Below, piece by piece: positions 24,829-34,217 of a DNA stretch of 64,000 bases. A model generated the notes under the pieces. The model searched no databases, was not told the DNA's origin, and worked only from the letters and a program-made list of their open reading frames with translations. Numbering within the stretch: the stretch's first letter is position 1; each line of letters opens with the position of its first letter. Made by a program: the position numbers and the translations under genes. The stretch is from Arthrobacter sp. efr-133-TYG-118 (GTDB lineage Bacteria; Actinomycetota; Actinomycetes; Actinomycetales; Micrococcaceae). The DNA lies in assembly GCF_030209755.1 (NCBI RefSeq), contig NZ_JARVRH010000035.1, positions 51,889 to 115,888 on the forward strand. The letters run 5' to 3'.

Positions 24829-25131
24829 GCCGAATTGGCAGGCTCCCAATAACGCATCCCGTCGCGGGCGCGCTTTCTTCCGTTACCTTCTTTTTACTTA
24901 AAATTTGTCGGAATTCCCCTGCAGACCGTTGACCTCCAGTATCCGCCATGAAAGTGTTGTAGCAGTCTTTGTGTAGGTGTGATTCATGCTCGCAAGACGT
25001 GTTGCGAGCGTGAAGCTCCTGCTAAGCCAACCAAGCCTTGCTTGGACGGAAAACCAGGTCTTCTCGCGGAGTAACCAAGGCCGGCACGCGGTGTGCCGGA
25101 CTTAAAAGTTCCACAATGAGGAGAAACAAAA
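24829..25131 (+). promoter_or_regulatory. Structured leader region of the cold-shock gene
   Basis: This 303-nt gene-free stretch precedes the csp gene. It contains an 11-bp hairpin with one GU pair (24985-25012) and a perfect 7-bp hairpin (CCGGCAC with GTGCCGG, 25081-25099), followed by an A-rich single-stranded segment and GAGGAGA as RBS. A TTGACC at 24929-24934 is a possible -35, but no matching -10 is convincing. The form is like the long, refolding leaders of cspA genes; temperature control is inference. Confidence 0.6.
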
Positions 25132-25335
25132 ATGGCACTGGGCACCGTCAAGTGGTTCAACGCTGAAAAGGGCTTCGGCTTCATTACCCCGGACGACGCA
25201 GAAGGCGACGTCTTTGTCCACTACTCCGAGATCCAGACCGGCGGATTCCGCACCCTCGACGAGAACCAGCGTGTTCAGTTCGAGATCGGTCAGGGCGCAA
25301 AGGGCCCGCAGGCCACCGGCGTAACCGCCGTCTAG
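25132..25335 (+). CDS. Cold-shock protein
   Basis: The 67-residue protein is a single cold-shock domain with both RNA-binding motifs, KGFGFI (RNP1) and VFVHYSEI (RNP2). It binds single-stranded RNA and keeps it unstructured. It has GAGGAGA as RBS, a long structured leader and a strong terminator, so it is monocistronic and probably highly expressed. Confidence 0.98.
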   Translation: MALGTVKWFNAEKGFGFITPDDAEGDVFVHYSEIQTGGFRTLDENQRVQFEIGQGAKGPQATGVTAV

Positions 25336-25370
25336 TTTGATTGTTTGAATTCTGCCTGGCAGGTTCAAGG

Positions 25371-25405
25371 AAGGGGTTCCGCACAGGTTGCGGAACCCCT
25401 TTTAC
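25371..25405. terminator. Bidirectional intrinsic terminator
   Basis: A perfect 13-bp stem (AAGGGGTTCCGCA with TGCGGAACCCCTT, 5-nt loop) ends with a T-run on the plus strand after csp. It also lies 4-8 nt beyond the stop of the MprF-like gene on the minus strand, with an A/T flank, and can serve both. Confidence 0.85.
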
Positions 25406-25408
25406 CTT

Positions 25409-27973
25409 TCAGGCAACGAGTGTGCGGAGAAGCCTCGCAGTTTGCCGGACAGACAGACCCGGCAAATATGCCCGGCTTAGGGCAGCGCCGATCGCGGGAA
25501 TCTCCAGACTGTCTTGGTAGTACATATACAAAGTCCTGTACTCCGGCTGGAACCTCGATTTGAAGCGGGCCAAAGAGCGGAATCCGTAAACAGGCTCCAA
25601 GGTCCTGCCAACGAGGTCGAGAATGCCCGCCAAGCCGGCTTCCCCGCTGGAGAATTCCCCGGTCTCCCCGGCCAAAGGCGATCCCGAGAGGGAAATGACT
25701 TCCACTCCCTGCCGCAACTCGTGGACTGCCGAGGCAATCATGAATTCCATGAGGCCGGGGAAGGCGTCGCTACGCCGGCGCATGAAGTCCAATGTCCAGC
25801 TGATCACTTGGCCATCGCGAAACACCGGAAGCCAGCTGGTCACCCCATAGACAAACCCTTTGCCGTCGACGGCTATGCAGCAAAGCACTTCATCGTCCAT
25901 CAGCTCGTCGAGGGAACCCAAGGTAAAGCCCATTTCAGGCACCTTTTTCCTGGCGGCCCACTCTTCCGACACTTCGCCGAGTTGGGAGCGTATGTGTTGC
26001 GGGAACTCCGAATAGCGCCCCCACCGGGCTTCAACCCCGGCCTTCAGTGCACGATTTTTGGCTGTGCGGACGTTTTGCCACGCTTTGCCCGTGAACTCAA
26101 GGTCGCGGATGGAGAGCCGGGTTTCCTGGGCGACGGCAATTCGGCGAAATCCCGTGGATTGCAGCATCGGCCACAATTCCTCCGTGCAGGAATAGAGGCA
26201 CGGCACCAATGCGTGGTGTGCGCAGTAGTCCAGGAATCCCTCGGTCGCGGCAGTTGCTCGCACGGGATCACCGAACGGACCGGCAAGGGTCAGTGCGACG
26301 TTTCCGTGCTGCTGGTAGGCAATTCCGGCGTCCATTCCGGGAGTGAACCAGAACTTGTTCGGCTCCCATAACGCCATCCACGAAAGGGACTCCCCGCCAC
26401 GCTTGACTAAATCCCTGGCCGCCAATCGGGCCGGATCGTCACCGCCGGGGCCGTGCTGCCGTTTCAGAAGCAGCGTCCACACCGCGGCCATGGCCACGAG
26501 CCAGAAGATGATCCCCGACCACACGAACAATATCGACTCGGCGGCGCTTCGCTCCGCGAACACGCGGCCGAAAGCCGTGGGTATGGGCAAGGGAAGATAC
26601 TGTCGGGCGAGTTCCGCAATGAGGCCCAGGATGCCGCCGTCGTGCGCCATACCGCCCGAGCCGAGCCAGGCCCCGGTGTAGCCACTCGCCAATACGAGCC
26701 ACGTACCGCCAACCAGCCACGCCATCTTCCGGCGGAGCGGCGCCCTCGAGCCCACCACAAAGTTGCCCCTGAACAGGAAAAGCAGAACCGCCAGGATAAG
26801 TGGAACCAGGGCGAGGGTCAGAATGTGGAACACCGCTGAGCCCATGACGACGGTACGGGCCCGTCCTGGAAAATGCGGAATGCTGGCGAACAGCACCAGG
26901 TAGGCGAAGGACAGCGCCACCACGCCGAGTTGCACCCCGATAGCGATTTTCAGCGCCAAGCGCCTTCCCTGGCGCATGCCCACCGCACAGATCAACAGGA
27001 GCAACGCGGGTACCACCGCGAGGGCGACGCCGGCGGGCCCGGGATAGCCCTGGCGTCCGAGTTCAAGGCAGCTGATGTCCACGGTTCCACCGCAGTTCGC
27101 CTGCAATTGGTTGAGCGTCGGAACAGGGTTCAGGACCATCTCGCTGAGCAACGCCAGAGGCCCCGCGGGGCTTCGCACCGCGCCAGCCACTAAGGGCCCG
27201 ACGCCGAAAATCGCCACCATGAGCGACAGCAGGTTTCGCGTTTCGCGCCTGGTCGCCCGGTGGCTCGGTTGAATGCCGTGGTCGAGCTGGAGCCACAGAC
27301 CGGTCCCCAGTCCGAGCACGGCACCCGTCAGGGCCATGACAGCCGAGGGGTCGCCAACGTACAGGACCAAGAGAAGCGCCAGAGACACAACAGTCGCCCT
27401 GAGGCGCCGACGCCACAGAGTCGGTAGAAGGCCACTGGCCGCCATCGAGACGAAGAGGGTCGCGGGAAGGGGCCCGGAGGTCCTGGCGTCCATCATCCGT
27501 CCCAGCCAGCCGTCGTCGGCGTAGGCTGCCAACTGGACCACCACCAAGAAGGCGGTGACCGTGGCAAACTGCCCGCCAAAGAACCCCGCCGCTGTGCGGA
27601 ACCACCCCAGCTTGCGCTCTGAAGAACCCAACAACACGACCAACAACAACGAGGTCGTGACGTAGTCGAAGGGGTTGGCGGCAAAAAACATCGAGGTCCA
27701 GATGGACCACCAGTCCCCCGACTTCAATCCTCCACCGCTCACGCCCGAAAGATGCCGCAACACGTCAGTGCCGTACCCGAGATCGGAGTCGAAGATCGCC
27801 GGAGTGAGAAGGTACAGCGCGAGCACAAACACCGTGAAGGGGATGGCGCCAATATGGGCAGCCACGTTGCCGAGGATGGCCTGGGCAAGGGTTGCCACCA
27901 TCTTCCGGGCGGGCTTGGCATTTTCGGAGTCAGCCGCCTGGTCCTTGGACAATTGGGCTTCCTGGGTACTCAC
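25409..27973 (-). CDS. MprF-like aminoacyl-lipid synthase/flippase with DUF2156 domain
   Basis: The 854-residue protein has a long multi-helix N-terminal half (about residues 30-540, with a rhomboid-like start: PFTVFVLALYLLTP and W-rich SGDWWSIWTSMFFAANP) and a C-terminal DUF2156 (phosphatidylglycerol lysyltransferase) domain of about 300 residues, including SWMALWEPNKFWF and the WLPVFRDGQVISWTLDFMRR block near the end. MprF proteins attach amino acids from tRNA to lipids and flip them outward, changing surface charge. The GTG at 27973 overlaps the esterase stop (GTGA); the frame upstream is a shadow. The aminoacyl and lipid specificity cannot be told. Confidence 0.9.
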   Translation of the reverse strand: MSTQEAQLSKDQAADSENAKPARKMVATLAQAILGNVAAHIGAIPFTVFVLALYLLTPAIFDSDLGYGTDVLRHLSGVSGGGLKSGDWWSIWTSMFFAANPFDYVTTSLLLVVLLGSSERKLGWFRTAAGFFGGQFATVTAFLVVVQLAAYADDGWLGRMMDARTSGPLPATLFVSMAASGLLPTLWRRRLRATVVSLALLLVLYVGDPSAVMALTGAVLGLGTGLWLQLDHGIQPSHRATRRETRNLLSLMVAIFGVGPLVAGAVRSPAGPLALLSEMVLNPVPTLNQLQANCGGTVDISCLELGRQGYPGPAGVALAVVPALLLLICAVGMRQGRRLALKIAIGVQLGVVALSFAYLVLFASIPHFPGRARTVVMGSAVFHILTLALVPLILAVLLFLFRGNFVVGSRAPLRRKMAWLVGGTWLVLASGYTGAWLGSGGMAHDGGILGLIAELARQYLPLPIPTAFGRVFAERSAAESILFVWSGIIFWLVAMAAVWTLLLKRQHGPGGDDPARLAARDLVKRGGESLSWMALWEPNKFWFTPGMDAGIAYQQHGNVALTLAGPFGDPVRATAATEGFLDYCAHHALVPCLYSCTEELWPMLQSTGFRRIAVAQETRLSIRDLEFTGKAWQNVRTAKNRALKAGVEARWGRYSEFPQHIRSQLGEVSEEWAARKKVPEMGFTLGSLDELMDDEVLCCIAVDGKGFVYGVTSWLPVFRDGQVISWTLDFMRRRSDAFPGLMEFMIASAVHELRQGVEVISLSGSPLAGETGEFSSGEAGLAGILDLVGRTLEPVYGFRSLARFKSRFQPEYRTLYMYYQDSLEIPAIGAALSRAYLPGLSVRQTARLLRTLVA

Positions 27974-29241
27974 GGGACGAGTCCCCACCGAGGGGCCAGG
28001 AATTCCATTGCAGAAGGAAGCTCTTGCACGGCCACAGCCCACGAATGGCCGGCTCCGGAAACTGAAGCATGCCTGATATCGAAGCCGGAAGTGCGGGCGG
28101 CTCCCGCCAATTCGGTGGCGTAGCGGACGAATTCGCCGTCTGCGGCGCCGACGGCGAAGAAGCCCGCATGGCCGTCGTAGCTTCGCTGTTTCATCAGGTT
28201 CAACGGCGCCAAGGCGTCGAAGGCCGCAGAGTCCCCGCCAAATGCGGCCTGGATGGTCCGCTGGCGATCGGGACCAAGTGAAGGCTCCCGCTCTCCCGAG
28301 AACGCGATGAAGGAAGGGTAGATTTCGGGATGCAGCGTGGTCATCTGCACGGCACAGGTTGCCCCGAAGGAGAACCCGCCGACCGTCCACTTCCTTGGGT
28401 CGGCGGAAACCTCGAGCGTCGAGTTGATCCAGCGCGGAACATCGATCGCGAGGTAGGTGTCGGCACGCGCGATCCGGCTGTCCATGCACATGGTGTTTGC
28501 GGTATCGGACCCGTTTGGATCGACCACCACGACGACGGGCGCCACGCCTCCGTGCCGGGCAGCGAAGGTATTCATAGCCGGTTCAAGCAGGCCGCCGGTC
28601 AGCCAATCGGCGGGACGTCCGGGCTGGCCGGCAAACAGGACCAGCACGGGTAGTCGGCTACGATCAGCGGATTGGTAGGCCGGTGGCAGGTAAATGAAAG
28701 CGTCCTGGGCCTTGAAACCCGATTCGATTCCGGGAATCGATGCCCTGCGGACTATTCCCCCATCAGGCAGTGACACCGGCAGGGTCCGGGAGGAACCCCT
28801 TTTGAACCCCTCCTCGAGCTGCGGGATCCGCCCCACATTGTGGCCGAAAAGATCGGCCACCGTGTGGTTGAGCCCGAAGTAGCTGTTGATCTGAAGAGCG
28901 GAGAGGAGCAGCACGGCGCCCAAGGAGACCCCTGCGGCGCTCCTGCCGAGCCACGAGGAGCCAGGGAGCCGAAAAAAGAAAAGGGCCAACGCGGAGAAGG
29001 CAACCGTCGACCAAACGAGGACCTCGAAGGGGAGATCCTCCGGGAACACGGACAGGACATTGACGAGCAGCCAATGGATGACCGAGACAACTCCACTCGC
29101 CACGGCAAGCGAAACAAGTATGGAAACCAACCAGCGCCGGTCTCGTCGCAGGAGGAGGAATGCGCTCCCGGCAATTCCAGCGCCAAGGATGGTCCAATAG
29201 AACGGACCATCAACAAGGCTCAGGTTGTACAGGAATTCCAC
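27970..29241 (-). CDS. Membrane-anchored esterase (FrmB/antigen 85-type alpha/beta hydrolase)
   Basis: The 423-residue protein has about four N-terminal membrane helices (residues 10-125) and an extracellular esterase domain. The nucleophile elbow is GGFSFGATCAVQM and the catalytic histidine is in VSGAGHSWAV; the acid is probably in GAADGEF. The domain resembles the FrmB/EstA/mycolyltransferase group. It is the first gene of a two-gene unit with the MprF-like gene, overlapping by 4 nt. In Corynebacterium and other species an esterase next to an MprF-type synthase hydrolyses or transfers aminoacyl-lipids; a like role here is inference. GTG start, RBS weak. Confidence 0.88.
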   Translation of the reverse strand: MEFLYNLSLVDGPFYWTILGAGIAGSAFLLLRRDRRWLVSILVSLAVASGVVSVIHWLLVNVLSVFPEDLPFEVLVWSTVAFSALALFFFRLPGSSWLGRSAAGVSLGAVLLLSALQINSYFGLNHTVADLFGHNVGRIPQLEEGFKRGSSRTLPVSLPDGGIVRRASIPGIESGFKAQDAFIYLPPAYQSADRSRLPVLVLFAGQPGRPADWLTGGLLEPAMNTFAARHGGVAPVVVVVDPNGSDTANTMCMDSRIARADTYLAIDVPRWINSTLEVSADPRKWTVGGFSFGATCAVQMTTLHPEIYPSFIAFSGEREPSLGPDRQRTIQAAFGGDSAAFDALAPLNLMKQRSYDGHAGFFAVGAADGEFVRYATELAGAARTSGFDIRHASVSGAGHSWAVAVQELPSAMEFLAPRWGLVP

Positions 29242-29246
29242 TGTCC

Positions 29247-29678
29247 TCAGCGCCAGGTGCCGACGCCCACCACAGGGCCGGCCTCCAGCCAGGACGACAA
29301 CCCCGCGTAGGCATCAAATCTCATAGCCAGCATGAACGACTGGCCTTCATGCTGGAGTTCGACTACCACGACGTCGGGCTGAAGCCTCGTCAGTTCTTCC
29401 TCCGTTGGCTTCCGGCGACCCAAGAGCTCCAAGGAGCTGCGGCGGAAGCTGTGTTTTGGACGGAAGCTGAGGGAGAGCAGGCGGAACCACTCAAGCTCCG
29501 AGTCCTGATAACGACAAACCCCCATCCGCCAGCTGTTTCCAGCCGTGCAAATGGAGGCGTCGACCGTGCCCAGGGCGCGCCGCAAATTGAAGCGGCGCAC
29601 CCCGACGAGGCACAGTGTAAAGATCAGCAACGCAAACGCCGTTGCCAAGGCGATGAACGGAATAGCAGAATCGTCCAT
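29247..29678 (-). CDS. DUF2550 family membrane protein
   Basis: The 143-residue protein has one N-terminal helix (IPFIALATAFALLIFTLCLVG) followed by a basic, beta-rich soluble domain (RFNLRRALGTVDASIC... GKRK-type arginine cluster in SLSFRPKHSFRRSS). DUF2550 is found directly after atpC in actinobacteria (Rv1312 in M. tuberculosis); function is unknown. ATG at 29678 is preferred; TTG at 29681 is the longer option. It is 10 nt after atpC, so it is probably the last gene or a tail of the ATP synthase operon. Confidence 0.88.
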   Translation of the reverse strand: MDDSAIPFIALATAFALLIFTLCLVGVRRFNLRRALGTVDASICTAGNSWRMGVCRYQDSELEWFRLLSLSFRPKHSFRRSSLELLGRRKPTEEELTRLQPDVVVVELQHEGQSFMLAMRFDAYAGLSSWLEAGPVVGVGTWR

Positions 29679-29688
29679 CAAGGTCTTG

Positions 29689-29973
29689 CTATCGGATCCC
29701 CGCAGTAGCTGAATCGCCCAACTGGGCGTTGTCAGCGACGATCACCACGCGGTTGTTGTCGACGGAGAAGAACCCGCCGTCCACAACTACTGCAAGGCGG
29801 TCTCCGGTAACCGGCTCGATGGCCAGCTCGCCCGCGGCCAGAATGGCGAGGAGCGGCGAGTGGCCCGGCAGGATCCCGATTTCACCATCGCTGGTGCGGG
29901 CCTTGACCATCTTGGCCGCACCGGACCACACGAAGTGGTCCGCTGCGACAATCTCAACCTCGAGCTCAGCCAT
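29689..29973 (-). CDS. atpC: ATP synthase epsilon subunit
   Basis: The 94-residue subunit of the F1 central stalk couples rotation and inhibits ATP hydrolysis. It has the N-terminal beta-barrel ELEVEIVAADHFVWSG and GEIGILPGHSPLLAIL. The C-terminal helical hairpin of the E. coli protein is missing, as is usual in actinobacteria. Its start is one base after the atpD stop. Confidence 0.96.
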   Translation of the reverse strand: MAELEVEIVAADHFVWSGAAKMVKARTSDGEIGILPGHSPLLAILAAGELAIEPVTGDRLAVVVDGGFFSVDNNRVVIVADNAQLGDSATAGIR

Positions 29974-29974
29974 A

Positions 29975-31429
29975 CTACTTGGTCTGTTCCTGGATCTTGG
30001 CCCACTGGCGCTCGACGTCATCCAGGCCGCCGACGTTGAAGAACGCCTGCTCTGCGATGTGGTCCAGCTCGCCGTCGCAGATCGCCGTGAAGCCTTCCAC
30101 GGTGTCCTTGATGGACACGGTGGAGCCTTCGACGCCGGTGAACTGCTTGGCGGTGTAGGTGTTCTGGGACAGGAACTGCTGGATGCGGCGTGCGCGCGAC
30201 ACGACGATCTTGTCTTCTTCGGACAGTTCGTCAACGCCGAGGATGGCGATGATGTCCTGGAGTTCCTTGTTCTTCTGCAGGATCTGCTTCACACGGACGG
30301 CCGTGTTGTAGTGGTCCTTGCCGATGTACTGCGGGTCCAGGATGCGGGACGTCGACGTCAGCGGGTCAACGGCCGGGTACAGACCACGGGAGGCGATTTC
30401 ACGGGAAAGTTCCGTGGTCGCGTCGAGGTGTGCGAAGGTCGTTGCCGGAGCCGGGTCGGTGTAGTCATCAGCAGGCACGTAGATGGCCTGCATCGACGTG
30501 ATCGAGTGGCCCTTGGTCGAGGTGATGCGCTCCTGCAGGAGGCCCATCTCGTCGGCGAGGTTCGGCTGGTAACCAACAGCGGACGGCATGCGGCCGAGCA
30601 GGGTGGAGACCTCGGAACCGGCCTGGGTGAAGCGGAAGATGTTGTCGATGAAGAGCAGCACGTCCTGGTTCTGCACATCGCGGAAGTACTCCGCCATGGT
30701 AAGAGCGGACAGTGCCACGCGCAGACGCGTTCCCGGCGGTTCGTCCATCTGGCCGAATACAAGGGCGGTGTCCTTGAGGACACCTGCCTCTTCCATTTCA
30801 ACCCAGAGGTCGTTGCCTTCACGAGTACGCTCGCCAACACCGGCGAATACCGAAGTACCACCGAAGTTACGGGCGACACGGGTGATCATTTCCTGGATCA
30901 GAACGGTCTTGCCGACACCGGCACCACCGAACAGACCGATCTTTCCACCCTTGATGTACGGGGTGAGAAGGTCGATGACCTTGATGCCGGTCTCGAGCAT
31001 CTCCGTGGAGCCCTCGAGGGATGCGAAGGCCGGAGCCTTGCGGTGGATCGGCCAGTAAGCGTCCGCATTGATCTCGGACTCGTCAACATCCAGCGGCTTG
31101 CCGAGGACGTTGAAGATGTGTCCCTTGACGCCGTCGCCAACGGGCACGGAGATCGGGGCGCCGGTGTCCTGCACCGAGGTACCGCGGACGAGTCCGTCGG
31201 TGGCCTGCAGGGAGATGGCACGAACGAGGTTGTCACCCAGGTGCTGGGAGGTCTCGAACGTGATGGTCTTGGTCTCACCGTTGAGGGTTACCTCAGTGGT
31301 AAGCGCATGGTAGATCGACGGGATTGCGTCAGCCGGGAATTCGACGTCGACAACCGGGCCGATGACACGGGCAATGCGGCCGGTGGCGCCGGCCGTTGCA
31401 GCTGCGTGCTCGGTAGCGGTGGCAGTCAT
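29975..31429 (-). CDS. atpD: ATP synthase beta subunit
   Basis: The 484-residue catalytic subunit has the Walker A GGAGVGKT (residues 168-175), the catalytic glutamate in GVGERTREGND, Walker B VLLFIDNIFRF and the DELSEED motif (GVDELSEEDK). ATG at 31429 is chosen; GTG at 31438 would add three residues. Confidence 0.98.
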   Translation of the reverse strand: MTATATEHAAATAGATGRIARVIGPVVDVEFPADAIPSIYHALTTEVTLNGETKTITFETSQHLGDNLVRAISLQATDGLVRGTSVQDTGAPISVPVGDGVKGHIFNVLGKPLDVDESEINADAYWPIHRKAPAFASLEGSTEMLETGIKVIDLLTPYIKGGKIGLFGGAGVGKTVLIQEMITRVARNFGGTSVFAGVGERTREGNDLWVEMEEAGVLKDTALVFGQMDEPPGTRLRVALSALTMAEYFRDVQNQDVLLFIDNIFRFTQAGSEVSTLLGRMPSAVGYQPNLADEMGLLQERITSTKGHSITSMQAIYVPADDYTDPAPATTFAHLDATTELSREIASRGLYPAVDPLTSTSRILDPQYIGKDHYNTAVRVKQILQKNKELQDIIAILGVDELSEEDKIVVSRARRIQQFLSQNTYTAKQFTGVEGSTVSIKDTVEGFTAICDGELDHIAEQAFFNVGGLDDVERQWAKIQEQTK

Positions 31430-31515
31430 CTCTCTCACTTCACTCAGTAGATGGCGTGGGGTTAAGTTTATCTATTTGGTGCAGGTGTAGCTTGCGCCGA
31501 ACCATGCACCGGCAA

Positions 31516-32403
31516 CTACGCGCTCAGGGCGTCGGCGCCGGCGACGATTTCGGAAAGCTCCTGCGTGATCTCAGCCTGGCGGGCCGTGTTGCGCAGACGC
31601 GTGTACTTCTTGATCAGTTCGGTCGCGTTGTCGCCTGCCGACTTCATGGCGCGCTGGCGGGCGGCGAGCTCGGAAGCTGCTGCCTGGAGCATTGCCGCGA
31701 AGATGCGGGACTCGATGTAACGCGGGAGCAGTGCGTCAAGCACCTGCTCCGATTCCGGTTCGAACTCGTACAGCGGCAAAAGCTCGGACTCAGTGACGGC
31801 CTGCTCTTCAACTTCGAGCGGAAGCAGACGGACAACCGTGGGCTCCTGCGTCACCATCGACTTGAAGCGGGTGTAAACGACATGGATTTCATCCACGCCA
31901 CCCTCAGCGAAGTCGTTGGCGAACTCTTCGAGAAGAGCGGCGCCGACTTCCTTGGCAGTCTCGAATTCCGGTGCGTCCGTTCCGCCGGTCCACACGCGGG
32001 AGTACGGACGGCTGCGGAAGTCGAAGTACGCCTGGGCCTTGCGGCCAACCAGGTAGGTCTTGACTTCCTTGCCCTCTGCCCGGAGAAGCTCGTTAAGACC
32101 TTCGGCCTTCTTGAGCACGCTTGCCGAGTAAGAACCAGCCAGGCCACGGTCCGAGGTGATAACCAGGACTGCGGCACGGCGGATCTGCTCCGGCTCGGTG
32201 ACTAGCGGGTGATCGATTTCGCTCTGGCTTGCGACAGCAGAAACAGCACGGGTAATCGCGTTTGCGTAGGGCGTCGAAGCTGCAACGCGGGCGCGGGCCT
32301 TACCGATGCGCGAGGTAGCGATCAGTTCCATCGCCTTGAAGATCTTGCGCATCGACGTCGTCGAGCTGATCTTCTGGCGGTAGACCCGGATCTGGGCTCC
32401 CAT
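31516..32403 (-). CDS. atpG: ATP synthase gamma subunit
   Basis: The 295-residue rotor shaft has the typical coiled-coil ends: MGAQIRVYRQKISSTTSMRKIFKAM (in part) at the N-terminus and LIKKYTRLRNTARQAEITQELSEI at the C-terminus, plus the SDRGLAGSYS and ILQxQ-like middle. Between it and atpA lies a 13-bp perfect hairpin. Confidence 0.97.
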   Translation of the reverse strand: MGAQIRVYRQKISSTTSMRKIFKAMELIATSRIGKARARVAASTPYANAITRAVSAVASQSEIDHPLVTEPEQIRRAAVLVITSDRGLAGSYSASVLKKAEGLNELLRAEGKEVKTYLVGRKAQAYFDFRSRPYSRVWTGGTDAPEFETAKEVGAALLEEFANDFAEGGVDEIHVVYTRFKSMVTQEPTVVRLLPLEVEEQAVTESELLPLYEFEPESEQVLDALLPRYIESRIFAAMLQAAASELAARQRAMKSAGDNATELIKKYTRLRNTARQAEITQELSEIVAGADALSA

Positions 32404-32457
32404 ACATTTCCTTTCCTAAGATCCCGATGGATCAGCGGCTAAGGCTTTGGCGAAGGT

Positions 32458-32486
32458 CCCGGGCCTGCGGATTCCGCAGGCCCGGG
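32458..32486. other. Perfect 13-bp hairpin between atpA and atpG
   Basis: CCCGGGCCTGCGG pairs fully with CCGCAGGCCCGGG across a 3-nt loop. It lies 11 nt beyond the atpA stop within a 93-nt gap. There is no T-run, so it is more likely an mRNA stability or processing element than a full terminator; it may shape the higher expression of some subunits. Confidence 0.8.
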
Positions 32487-32496
32487 AACCAATGCT

Positions 32497-34134
32497 CTAG
32501 CGCTTCTGCTTGACGATCTTTTCCTGGTCGACTTCGCCACCGGAAATCGCTTCGTGCTCTTCGTGGCCGGCACCAACCAAGCGGTTGTCGCCTTCTCCGA
32601 AGAAGCCCTTCTTGAAGTCGATGATCGAGGACTTCAGCGCTTCAGCGGTGTCGTCGTCCAGGACGTTGGTCTGCGCCAGCGTGGTCAGGATGGAGGACTT
32701 GTGCTTGAGGTGCTCCAGGAACTCGGACTCGAAACGGCTGACATCCTCAACCGGAACATCGTCCAGGTAGCCCTTCGTACCGGCCCAGATGGATACAACC
32801 TGGTCCTCGACCGGGAACGGCGAGTACTGGCCCTGCTTGAGCAGTTCCATCAGGCGGGCGCCACGGGTCAGCTGCTGGCGTGAAGCCGCGTCGAGGTCGG
32901 ACGCGAACATCGCGAACGCCTGCATGTCGCGGTACTGCGCCAGGTCCAGCTTCAAGGTACCGGAGACCTTCTTCATGGACTTGACCTGTGCCGCACCACC
33001 AACACGGGACACGGACACGCCGACGTCAACGGCGGGGCGCTGGTTGGCGTTGAAGAGGTCCGACTGAAGGAAGATCTGGCCGTCGGTGATGGAGATAACG
33101 TTGGTCGGGATGTAGGCCGAGACGTCGTTCGCCTTGGTTTCGACGATCGGAAGGCCGGTCATCGAGCCTGCGCCGAGCTCGTCGGAGAGCTTGGCACAAC
33201 GCTCCAGCAGACGGGAGTGCAAGTAGAACACGTCACCCGGGTACGCTTCGCGTCCCGGCGGGCGGCGGAGCAGCAGCGACACTGCACGGTAGGCTTCGGC
33301 CTGCTTCGACAGGTCATCGAAGATCACCAGTACGTGCTTGCCGCCGTACATCCAGTGCTGGCCGATGGCCGAGCCGGCGTACGGAGCCAAGTACTTGAAG
33401 CCGGCGGGGTCGGATGCCGGGGAAGCCACGATGGTGGTGTATTCCAGCGCGCCGTGGTCTTCCAGGGTCTGGCGGACAGCGGCAATGGTGGAAGCCTTCT
33501 GGCCCACACCGACGTAAACACAGCGCACCTGCTTGGTGACATCGCCCGAAGCCCAGTTGGCCTTCTGGTTGATGATGGTGTCCACGGCGATGGCAGTCTT
33601 GCCGGTCTGGCGGTCACCGATGATCAGCTGGCGCTGGCCACGCCCGATCGGAATCATGGCGTCGATAGCCTTGAGACCGGTCTGCATGGGCTCGTGGACC
33701 GACTTACGCTGGGTCACGCCCGGAGCCTGGAGTTCCAGTGCACGGGTAGTCTCGGCCTTGATCTCGCCGAGGTCATCGATGGGCTGGCCCAGCGGGTCAA
33801 CTACGCGGCCCAGGAAGGCGTCGCCAACCGGGACGGACAGGATTTCACCGGTGCGGTGGACTTCCTGGCCTTCTTCGATACCGGTGAAGTCACCGAGGAT
33901 GATGACGCCGATTTCGCGGACGTCGAGGTTCTGGGCCAAGCCCAGGGTGCCGTCTTCGAAGCGAAGCAGCTCGTTCGCCATGACCGAGGGAAGGCCCTCA
34001 ACACGGGCGATGCCGTCACTTGCGGCGGTCACGCGGCCGACCTCTACGCGCTCTGCGTTTCCGGGTTCGTAGGACGCCGCGAACTCGTTCAACGCATTAC
34101 GGACGTCGTCGGCGTTGATGGTCAATTCGGCCAT
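32497..34134 (-). CDS. atpA: ATP synthase alpha subunit
   Basis: The 545-residue subunit carries the non-catalytic nucleotide site GDRQTGKT (173-180) and PGREAYPGDVFYLHSRLLERCAKL (cited in part). The ATG at 34134 is preceded by a GGGA box. An actinobacterial C-terminal extension of about 40 charged residues is present. Confidence 0.98.
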   Translation of the reverse strand: MAELTINADDVRNALNEFAASYEPGNAERVEVGRVTAASDGIARVEGLPSVMANELLRFEDGTLGLAQNLDVREIGVIILGDFTGIEEGQEVHRTGEILSVPVGDAFLGRVVDPLGQPIDDLGEIKAETTRALELQAPGVTQRKSVHEPMQTGLKAIDAMIPIGRGQRQLIIGDRQTGKTAIAVDTIINQKANWASGDVTKQVRCVYVGVGQKASTIAAVRQTLEDHGALEYTTIVASPASDPAGFKYLAPYAGSAIGQHWMYGGKHVLVIFDDLSKQAEAYRAVSLLLRRPPGREAYPGDVFYLHSRLLERCAKLSDELGAGSMTGLPIVETKANDVSAYIPTNVISITDGQIFLQSDLFNANQRPAVDVGVSVSRVGGAAQVKSMKKVSGTLKLDLAQYRDMQAFAMFASDLDAASRQQLTRGARLMELLKQGQYSPFPVEDQVVSIWAGTKGYLDDVPVEDVSRFESEFLEHLKHKSSILTTLAQTNVLDDDTAEALKSSIIDFKKGFFGEGDNRLVGAGHEEHEAISGGEVDQEKIVKQKR

Positions 34135-34217
34135 CTGCAGTCCCTGCTCTCCTGTTTTCGTGATCATCGTTGCTCACGATGACCGGTGTTTGTATCAGTT
34201 AAGTTGTGCTTGTCTGG

